A stretch of 11,301 nucleotides of DNA from Rhodospirillaceae bacterium (GTDB taxonomy: Bacteria; Pseudomonadota; Alphaproteobacteria; Rhodospirillales; 2-02-FULL-58-16): the NCBI GenBank assembly GCA_013349695.1, contig DUZD01000070.1, forward strand, positions 1 to 11,301. Reading direction: 5' to 3'. The translations under genes and the position numbers were made by a program. Each line of letters begins with the position of its first letter. Positions within the stretch are counted from its first letter, which is position 1. Of the stretch, positions 5,247-11,301 are shown in pieces. Under the pieces are notes generated by a model that worked only from the letters and a program-made list of their open reading frames with translations, was not told where the DNA came from and did not search any database.

Positions 5247-6629
5247 ATGGCCGAGAAATGGACGCCCGAATCCTGGCGCTCCAAGCCCATAGAACAGGTA
5301 CCCGCGTATCCGAACGCCGACGCCCTGGTTCGGGTCGAGGAACGGCTGCGCGTCTTTCCGCCCCTGGTCTTCGCCGGCGAGGCCAGGCGCCTGAAGGCGC
5401 TACTGGGGCAAGTGGCCGAGGGCAAGGCGTTCCTGCTTCAGGGCGGCGATTGCGCCGAGAGCTTCGCCGAGTTCCATCCCGACAATATCCGCGACACCTT
5501 CCGGGTACATTTGCAGATGGCGGTGGTGATGGCCTACGGCGCCGCCTGCCCGGTGATCAAGTTGGGCCGTTTGGCTGGCCAATTCGCCAAACCCCGCAGC
5601 GAGAAAACCGAAACCGTCGACGGCGTCACCTTGCCCTGCTATCGCGGCGACATGGTCAACGGCATGGAATTCACGCCGCAAGCCCGGACCCCGGACCCGG
5701 AACGGCTGATCCAAGCCTACAATCAGTCCGCCTCGACGCTGAACCTGCTGCGCGCCTTCGCGCAAGGCGGATATGCCGATTTGCACAAGGTCCATCAGTG
5801 GACCTTGGGCTTCGTCGCCGCCAGCCCTTTGGGCGAACGCTACCGGGACCTGGCCGACCGGCTGGGCGAGACGCTGGCCTTCATGGCGGCCTGCGGCCTG
5901 ACCTCGGAGACTACCCCGCAGATTCGCGAGACCGATTACTTCACCTCGCACGAGGCCCTGCTGTTGAATTACGAGCAGGCGATGACCCGGATCGACAGCC
6001 TCCGCGGCGATTGGTACGACACCTCGGCGCATCTGTTGTGGGCCGGCGAGCGCACCCGCGCGCTCGACGGGGCGCATATCGAGTTTCTGCGCGGAATCAA
6101 CAATCCGGTGGCGGTCAAGATCGGCCCGACCATCGAGGCCGACGAACTGATCCGCCTCGTCGATCTGCTCAATCCGGCGGGAGAACCGGGACGGCTGACC
6201 ATGATCGCGCGCTTTGGGGCGGACAAGGTGGAGAGGATGTTGCCGCCCCTGATCCGCGCCGTCGAAAGCGATGGCCGCAAAGTGGTCTGGGTCTGCGATC
6301 CCATGCACGCCAACACGGTGAAGACCTTCAACGGTTATAAAACCCGGCACTTCGACCGCATTCTCGAGGAGGTGCGCGGCTTTTTCGCCGTCCATGCGGC
6401 GGAAGGGACGCATGCCGGCGGTGTTCATTTCGAGATGACGGGCCAGGACGTCACCGAATGCGTCGGCGGCGCCCACGCCATTACCGAGGCCAACCTTTGC
6501 GACCGCTACCATACCCATTGCGACCCTCGCCTGAACGCCAAGCAGGCTCTGGAACTGGCCTTTCTCTTGGCCGAAGTGCTCAAAGACGGGCGGATGCGGC
6601 TTGGCGGCCGCGTTGCCGCCTCTTCTTGA
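5247..6629 (+). CDS. aroG: Class II 3-deoxy-7-phosphoheptulonate (DAHP) synthase
   Basis: This 460-residue enzyme condenses phosphoenolpyruvate and erythrose 4-phosphate to DAHP, the first step of the shikimate pathway to aromatic compounds. It belongs to the plant-like class II family, not to the E. coli AroFGH type. Visible features are the WTPESWRSKPIEQVPAYP opening and GGDCAESF with the metal ligand Cys69. KPRSEK (115-120) is part of the PEP site. The remaining metal ligands are His354 in CDPMHANT, Glu396 in HFEMTG and Asp426 in CDPRLN. All four expected metal ligands are present, so the enzyme should be active. ATG at 5247 is preferred: GGAGG at 5236-5240 is 6 nt upstream and the family sequence starts here. 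An earlier in-frame ATG at 5169 would add 26 unconserved residues. Length fits the family. The next gene begins 18 bp later, which suggests an operon. Confidence 0.95.
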   Translation: MAEKWTPESWRSKPIEQVPAYPNADALVRVEERLRVFPPLVFAGEARRLKALLGQVAEGKAFLLQGGDCAESFAEFHPDNIRDTFRVHLQMAVVMAYGAACPVIKLGRLAGQFAKPRSEKTETVDGVTLPCYRGDMVNGMEFTPQARTPDPERLIQAYNQSASTLNLLRAFAQGGYADLHKVHQWTLGFVAASPLGERYRDLADRLGETLAFMAACGLTSETTPQIRETDYFTSHEALLLNYEQAMTRIDSLRGDWYDTSAHLLWAGERTRALDGAHIEFLRGINNPVAVKIGPTIEADELIRLVDLLNPAGEPGRLTMIARFGADKVERMLPPLIRAVESDGRKVVWVCDPMHANTVKTFNGYKTRHFDRILEEVRGFFAVHAAEGTHAGGVHFEMTGQDVTECVGGAHAITEANLCDRYHTHCDPRLNAKQALELAFLLAEVLKDGRMRLGGRVAASS

Positions 6630-6647
6630 GAATTCGGGAACATCCAT

Positions 6648-7802
6648 ATGCCTAAAAAGACAGCGGCCGGACCGGTTCCGTCCTGGGACGATGCCGAGAT
6701 CACCCGATGGACCGACCGTTATTTCCTCAAGACCAAGGAAACCATCCGCCGTTTCGGCGACAAGACCGTGACCTACGCCGTTTTCATGCACCACCCGGTC
6801 ATCTTCACGCCGAAGCTGATGGTCGACTGGCTGACCGCCGTGGCGGCGCGGCGCGGCGTCGAGTTCGAGATCGAATGCCATTACCGGGAAGGCGAGCGGG
6901 TCGGCGGCGGCGAGCCGCTGATGCACATTACCGGCTCTTTCTATCATCTGGTCGATCTGGAAACGCTTTATTTGCAGAAACTGGGGGCGTCCTGCGTCGC
7001 CGCCATGAATGCCCGCGACATGTGCTCGGTTCTGCCCGCGGTCGCCTTCATCGCCATGGACGCGCGCCACTGCGCCGGCACCGAGATGGCCGAGCTGATG
7101 GCCTACGCGGCGGCCGTCGGCTCGGAGGCGGCTCGGAAAACAACGGGCGCCAAAGGTTTTATCGGCAACGCCAACGACGCCACCGCCCACTACTTCGGTC
7201 TGGAGAAGGGACTGGGCACCATGCCGCATGCGCTGATCGGCTATGCCGGATCGACGCGCCGCGCCGCCGAGATGTACGTCGATACTTTCCCCGACCAGGA
7301 TCTGATCGCGCTGGTCGACTTTTATGGCCGCGAGATTACCGACTCGCTTGCCGTTTGCCGGCGGTTCCCCGAGATGGCGGCCGAGGGACGCGTCGGCTTG
7401 CGTCTCGATACCCACGGCGGGAGTTATGTCGAGGGACTCGATCGGCAAGCCTCTTTAGCGGTCTTGAGACGCCATGCGCCGCCCGCCCTCGCGACAGGGG
7501 ATGGCGGCGAGAGCGAAGGCGAATATCTGAGCGGCCCCGGCGTTTCGGCGGCGGCCATTTTTCACCTCCGCGAAAAGCTGGATCAAGCGGGCTTCAAAAG
7601 GGTGAAAATCGTCGCCTCGTCCGGTTTCGGCGTTAACAAATGCAGGGTCATGGCCGCCGCCGGCGCCCCCATCGACGTCATCGGCACCGGATCGTATCTT
7701 CCCGAATCCTGGCACGATACATACGCCACCGCCGACATCGTCGCTTGCGGCGGCGAGCCGGTGGTCAAGGCCGGGCGGGAGTTTCTGCTGAAGAAGGAAT
7801 AG
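6648..7802 (+). CDS. pncB: Nicotinate phosphoribosyltransferase
   Basis: This 384-residue enzyme converts nicotinate and PRPP to nicotinate mononucleotide with ATP hydrolysis, the entry step of the Preiss-Handler NAD salvage route. Recognisable blocks are WTDRYFLKTKETI near the N-terminus (the usual opening region of the family), ARKTTGAKGFIGNANDATAH, and GTMPHALIGYAGS. His194 in the last block lies in the GT-x-x-H position of the phosphorylated histidine in this family. Further blocks are the RLDTHGGSY strand end (Arg252, Asp254), SSGFG and GTGSYLPESWHDTY, which belong to the phosphate and ribose sites. It is somewhat shorter than enterobacterial PncB, as in the alphaproteobacterial and archaeal-type subgroup. 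It begins 18 bp after the DAHP synthase stop, with a modest GGGAA (6636-6640) as ribosome site. It probably shares the upstream promoter, linking aromatic synthesis to NAD supply, although no direct biochemical coupling is evident. Confidence 0.93.
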   Translation: MPKKTAAGPVPSWDDAEITRWTDRYFLKTKETIRRFGDKTVTYAVFMHHPVIFTPKLMVDWLTAVAARRGVEFEIECHYREGERVGGGEPLMHITGSFYHLVDLETLYLQKLGASCVAAMNARDMCSVLPAVAFIAMDARHCAGTEMAELMAYAAAVGSEAARKTTGAKGFIGNANDATAHYFGLEKGLGTMPHALIGYAGSTRRAAEMYVDTFPDQDLIALVDFYGREITDSLAVCRRFPEMAAEGRVGLRLDTHGGSYVEGLDRQASLAVLRRHAPPALATGDGGESEGEYLSGPGVSAAAIFHLREKLDQAGFKRVKIVASSGFGVNKCRVMAAAGAPIDVIGTGSYLPESWHDTYATADIVACGGEPVVKAGREFLLKKE

Positions 7803-7841
7803 TTACATTTCGGGCCGTCGGTGTTTTGGAGTTCGGGGCAT

Positions 7842-10157
7842 CTATTGCTCCAAGACTACCGCCTTCAACTCATTCACCTTTTCTTCCGTCAACATGGGGA
7901 ATTCCGCATTGGTGAAATCGATGACATCCGCAAATTCAGTTTCGAACTTTTCCCGGAATCGCCGATATAGTTCACAATCGACGGCGTTTTTTTCGCGGAT
8001 TTGTTCAAGGATGCGGGGGGCAATATCCTCGTCCTTGGGGGAAAATACGTTTTCTCCGTTCAGCCAAGACGCGCCTAGCAAAGGCACCCGATTGAGCCCA
8101 AATGCCAGGGAAAAGGCGACAAGTGTTTCATTGTAAAGCTCTGTAATGCCCACAAAAGCAAACTGTTCACAAAGAACCTCGTAAGCCAGATCGAAAAGCT
8201 GGCCCTCGTTCAGATTCTGGTTTTGGCCCCATACCGGGTCATCGCAATCCTCGTCGGCAGACTCGAAAAAGGCGACAACAAAATTGGCGAACTCGTTGGA
8301 AGGAAGTTTTTCAACGTTATTGCTCAAGGAATCATTACGCCGCGCCTCATAGTGCATCTCTCTTACGCGTTTGTAATAGGCGCTAATGAAACGGCGAACC
8401 GGGTCGCGAATCATTGTAAAATACCCGGTCTCGTTATCGAACCAGGGAGTGGCGCGGATTGCGGCATGAAACGATACCTGTATCTTTCGGGCCAGCCCCT
8501 TTCTTCCAATCTTCTGGAATTCTCTTATTTCAAAAGCCGGATCGGGTTTCCAGATTCTGTCCTTGGGGAATAGTTTTCTGAAGTTGATATTCATGGCCGT
8601 TCCCTGGCTACGCGCCGCGTTAACAAAAACAATCGATCGGTCCGGTTCGTTGATATCAAACGTCACCCGCCCGGAGTTGCGAAAGGCGATGAGAAAAGAC
8701 CGCCATTTTGGCAGGGCTTTGAGTTCCAGGACGGGGGCCGAAGACATCAATGACTTCAAGGTCAAATTCTTGACCCGCTGGCGATGATGGGCGGTCAATT
8801 CCGGGGGTGTTCCCCGATCCGATAATTCGGCCATGGCCGCATGGGCTCCCACCGATTCTCCCGCCGCCGCGAGAAGCCGATAGCCGAAAGCCCTGGCATG
8901 CTTGGTTCCCTTGGTTTTTTCGAGGGTTTCCATTCGTTTGGTGGATTTTGCCTCCCAATAGCGTCTGACAAGCTCAACCCCTGAATCATCCGGCTCCTCT
9001 TCGCGCCACAGGCGTAATAATTCCAGGGCATTTTCCGATTCGCCCAAGGCGCGAACGGCAAGTTCTATCGCAAACCCTGCTTCTTCCTTTCGGCAACGGG
9101 AAATCAATCTCTTCAGATCGGGTTCGGACATCGCCTCCAGATATTTCGACAGCCATCCGAAATGAATGGACGGCTTAGGTGACAAATCGACGAAGCGGAG
9201 GGCGCAGTAGACCCTTTCTTCCCGCTCCTTGTTTTCCAGGCTTCCGGGCTCAAGGGATTCGAGTTGCCGGAGAATTGAGCCGAGAACGTCCTTGGCGACG
9301 AGGCTATGCGGGATGCAATGCAACCAGGCCTGAAGAATGTTCACCGCTTCACTGGAAAGGTCGAAACGTTTGGCGAGAAGGCAAACATCGTTCTCGCGGC
9401 CAGCGGCGAGAAGTCCCCGGACGAAACGCCCGGCGCCATCGAGAAGTGCGAATCTTATGTTGGTGATACTCTCGCTGTTCAGATATTCAGGCGATATCGC
9501 TGAATAATCAATGAACGTATGTTCATTGCTTTTGTATATCGAGGTTAGTAATTTATGGTTTTTTCTTTTGAAATTTATGATCGCGTCGGTCGCCTTTTTT
9601 ATTTCGCCATGATCGGGGGATAAATTGGCGGCCCTAAAACCTTCCCTGATGGCGTTATCGATTAGGCCTTGCTTTAAAAGGTGCTCGGCCTTTTCTATAA
9701 GCAGCTTCGAAAGAGCGATCCGAATTTCGGGCTGGTTTTCGTCCGTATCATAGGACAGTCCGGCAATAAGTGTTTTTTCGGCCTTGTCCCGGTGACCTTG
9801 GGCCCATAGGGCTTGGCCCAATCGGAACATGTACTCCGGCGTTTGCGCTGATAATTTTATGGTTTCGCGGTATGCCTTTTCCGCCTCTTCCGCCCGCTCC
9901 ATTGCCATCAGGGCATCACCGGCGGCGGCATGATATTCGGCTTGGCCCGGCTCTTTTTGCCTCGCTTCATCGAATAACCCAAGGGCGTTTTCAGGTTCCC
10001 CCTTATTCAATTTAACCAGTCCGAGTAGAAAAATTACATCGACCGAGCGCTCCTTGGAATCCAGATATTCTTTGTAATTCCTTTCAGCCCTGTCGAAATC
10101 ACCGGCCCTATGCGCCTCGAGAGCTTCCGCCACAAGGCCATCAATAGCGTCCGCCAT
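7842..10157 (-). CDS. TPR-repeat protein with C-terminal sulfotransferase domain
   Basis: This 771-residue protein has no signal peptide or membrane segment. Residues 5-135 carry tetratricopeptide-type helix pairs (for example AEYHAAAGDALMAMERAEEAEKAY and PEYMFRLGQALWAQGHRDKAEKTL, each split here by a few residues). Residues 136-480 are charged and largely helical with no domain I recognise. Residues 505-745 resemble the Sulfotransfer_2 family: SIVFVNAARSQGTAM in the 5'-phosphosulfate loop position, FTMIRDPVRRFISAYY as the 3'-phosphate motif (Arg584 to Ser592), and FAFVGITELYNETL, a typical late block. The lysine usually found in the PAPS loop (H-K-T-x-G) is replaced by Arg516. It probably transfers sulfate from PAPS to a glycan or other acceptor, with the TPRs as a docking scaffold; the acceptor is unknown. 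GAGGAA lies just before the ATG. Codon use is more AT-rich than in the genes to the left. Confidence 0.8.
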   Translation of the reverse strand: MADAIDGLVAEALEAHRAGDFDRAERNYKEYLDSKERSVDVIFLLGLVKLNKGEPENALGLFDEARQKEPGQAEYHAAAGDALMAMERAEEAEKAYRETIKLSAQTPEYMFRLGQALWAQGHRDKAEKTLIAGLSYDTDENQPEIRIALSKLLIEKAEHLLKQGLIDNAIREGFRAANLSPDHGEIKKATDAIINFKRKNHKLLTSIYKSNEHTFIDYSAISPEYLNSESITNIRFALLDGAGRFVRGLLAAGRENDVCLLAKRFDLSSEAVNILQAWLHCIPHSLVAKDVLGSILRQLESLEPGSLENKEREERVYCALRFVDLSPKPSIHFGWLSKYLEAMSEPDLKRLISRCRKEEAGFAIELAVRALGESENALELLRLWREEEPDDSGVELVRRYWEAKSTKRMETLEKTKGTKHARAFGYRLLAAAGESVGAHAAMAELSDRGTPPELTAHHRQRVKNLTLKSLMSSAPVLELKALPKWRSFLIAFRNSGRVTFDINEPDRSIVFVNAARSQGTAMNINFRKLFPKDRIWKPDPAFEIREFQKIGRKGLARKIQVSFHAAIRATPWFDNETGYFTMIRDPVRRFISAYYKRVREMHYEARRNDSLSNNVEKLPSNEFANFVVAFFESADEDCDDPVWGQNQNLNEGQLFDLAYEVLCEQFAFVGITELYNETLVAFSLAFGLNRVPLLGASWLNGENVFSPKDEDIAPRILEQIREKNAVDCELYRRFREKFETEFADVIDFTNAEFPMLTEEKVNELKAVVLEQ

Positions 10158-10338
10158 CGTTCCTCGCCCGCCATGTCATACGCCATCGAAGAGTAACATA
10201 AGATATGGATTAATCGGAACCGCGCTGTGACCTTGAGCAATAAAACGGCGGCTGGCCTTTTTTTATTTTAAGCGGCTAAAGCATGAAGCTATTATGTCTC
10301 CGGTTCCGGAGGCCTTTTCAGGATTCTTGGAGGAGCGA
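10158..10338. other. Divergent spacer between two sulfotransferase genes
   Basis: This AT-rich 181-bp spacer must hold the promoters of both genes, but I find no convincing -35/-10 pair for either. TTGAGC at 10233-10238 has no matching -10. A run of seven T at 10258-10264 follows a stem of only 3 bp (GGC/GCC), too weak to call a terminator. A perfect 14-bp dyad, CTCCGG-TT-CCGGAG, lies at 10298-10311. ATG at 10294 is an alternative start for the plus-strand gene, which would shorten the spacer to 136 bp. Confidence 0.4.
10298..10311. promoter_or_regulatory. Dyad upstream of the plus-strand sulfotransferase
   Basis: CTCCGG-TT-CCGGAG is a perfect inverted repeat with 6-bp arms and a 2-bp centre. 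It ends 27 bp before the preferred TTG start. It could be an operator for the divergent pair or a short leader hairpin. If translation starts at ATG 10294, it is coding sequence and may be chance. Confidence 0.3.
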
Positions 10339-11301
10339 TTGAACACCGAAGACAAATTTTTCGATACACGCATCGACGCCGATTTATTAGATCCGTTACT
10401 CGCGCAAGCCCGGCTTGTTGTTTTCCACCATATCCACAAAACCGCCGGCTCGACATTCTCGCTCGCCATCGAGAGGAGCCCTTGCGACCGCCCCGTCTTT
10501 TTCCTCCGCGACGAAGATGAAAAGATGGCTTTTCTTAGGGACGAAACCTGGAAGAAGCATGATCGCTGTTTTATATCCTGCCATCGGTTTTACGGGATAT
10601 TGGACGAGCTGGGGGAGCAGGTGACATATGTCGCAACACTCAGGAACCCTATGAATAGACTGATCGCCGATTTTTATTGGAGACAGGGCTGGGGACAGGG
10701 CCGGTCAGGATCGCCCCGTGAGACGCTTGATGATTTTATCGAGTTCGTGCATCAGGTGGACAACGCTAATCACCAAGTTTACGACTTGGCGCTTTACGAG
10801 AGCGAGAAGCTCGAAAAAATTACCCCTTTCAGTGAAAAAAATACACATGCCATGTCCGTCGATGATGCCCTCGACAAGGCAAGGGAGCGGCTTCGGACCT
10901 CTTTTGCGTTTGTTGGAATCGCCGATCTGCTTGACGAATCCCTATTCCTTTTTTTCAATCGCATGGGATGGGAAAGAATCGCCATGTGGACGAGGGAGGC
11001 GACCACATCGAGTTACCGGCCCCAAGTCGAGGACCTTCCCTGGTATGTGCAAAAGCGCCTCCGCAAAATACTAGAAGCCGATCAAGAGCTTTATGACGAA
11101 CAGAGGATTTTACTCGAGAAACAAATCAAGGATTATCCCCTTGGCGAGGCATTCAAGGACTACAAAGCAATGGGGCGTATTGAGGACAGTTGTTACAACA
11201 AGGATATCTCATACCCCAAGGTAGTCCGGTTGGAAGGCGAACAGAAACGGCAAGGCCATGAATTAAAAAGGCAAAAAGAACTCACGACGAAACTTATGGA
11301 G
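10339..11301 (+). CDS. Sulfotransferase family protein, cut by the right edge
   Basis: The frame stays open for 321 codons to the window end, so the C-terminus is missing. Residues 26-40 read RLVVFHHIHKTAGST followed by Phe, with a canonical PAPS-binding loop (Lys34). Residues 98-113, VATLRNPMNRLIADFY, correspond to the 3'-phosphate motif R-x7-S, but the serine position is Ala110 (Arg102 is kept). FAFVGIADLLDESLFLF further on is a typical late block of the Sulfotransfer_2 family. After about residue 280 the chain becomes charged and Gln/Lys/Glu-rich, as in a coiled coil. The enzyme probably sulfates a glycan. TTG at 10339 is chosen because GGAGG (10329-10333) lies 5 nt upstream; ATG at 10294 is in frame, adds 15 residues, but has no ribosome site. 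It diverges from the TPR-sulfotransferase gene and shares its AT-richer composition. Confidence 0.75.
   Translation, partial: MNTEDKFFDTRIDADLLDPLLAQARLVVFHHIHKTAGSTFSLAIERSPCDRPVFFLRDEDEKMAFLRDETWKKHDRCFISCHRFYGILDELGEQVTYVATLRNPMNRLIADFYWRQGWGQGRSGSPRETLDDFIEFVHQVDNANHQVYDLALYESEKLEKITPFSEKNTHAMSVDDALDKARERLRTSFAFVGIADLLDESLFLFFNRMGWERIAMWTREATTSSYRPQVEDLPWYVQKRLRKILEADQELYDEQRILLEKQIKDYPLGEAFKDYKAMGRIEDSCYNKDISYPKVVRLEGEQKRQGHELKRQKELTTKLME

Noticed and set aside
5400..7448. 682-codon open frame on the minus strand opposite the DAHP synthase and pncB genes
   Set aside because: It spans two real genes and the spacer between them, and its translation shows no recognisable domain. It is a codon-bias shadow despite its length.
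10247..10264. T-run after GGC...GCC as an intrinsic terminator in the divergent spacer
   Set aside because: The stem is only 3 bp, and no plus-strand gene ends here that would need a terminator.

Overview
The window looks like chromosomal DNA of a GC-rich alphaproteobacterium, possibly a Rhodospirillales-like lineage. This rests on GC-rich codon use, an alphaproteobacterial-type glutathione reductase, a plant-like class II DAHP synthase and a nicotinate phosphoribosyltransferase subtype that I associate with this class. The lineage call is by recognition only.

Layout. Positions 1-328 hold no convincing gene; they contain a long imperfect hairpin (65-159) and a good sigma70-type promoter (265-293). 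That promoter drives a succinate-semialdehyde dehydrogenase (329-1780). Next come a secreted alpha/beta hydrolase, apparently starting at a rare ATA codon (1838-2623), and, 1 bp later, a glutathione reductase with a TTG start (2625-4007). These three plus-strand genes combine GABA/semialdehyde oxidation with thiol redox maintenance. An AT-rich gap carries a promoter placed so that a RelE/ParE-type toxin (4072-4359) would be transcribed without a leader. The toxin overlaps its HTH antitoxin (4356-4739) by an ATGA junction. A small Mth938-like protein lies on the minus strand (4753-5109). Its 137-bp divergent spacer with the next gene carries a dyad-symmetric motif repeated twice, once near each gene. 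The plus strand continues with class II DAHP synthase (5247-6629, first step of the shikimate pathway) and, 18 bp later, nicotinate phosphoribosyltransferase (6648-7802, NAD salvage).

The right third is different: base composition becomes visibly more AT-rich and two divergent sulfotransferase-family genes appear. One is a 771-residue TPR/helical protein with a C-terminal sulfotransferase domain (7842-10157, minus). The other is a compact sulfotransferase that runs off the right edge (10339 to the end, plus). They probably modify a surface glycan or similar polymer and may be the edge of an accessory or acquired cluster.

The points most worth a second look are the probable leaderless toxin mRNA, the repeated operator-like dyads between the Mth938-like and DAHP synthase genes, the large hairpin at the left edge, the ATA start, and the complementary deviations in the PAPS-binding motifs of the two sulfotransferases. 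I see no CRISPR array, insertion sequence, tRNA or rRNA. I did not find a system I could confidently call entirely new.
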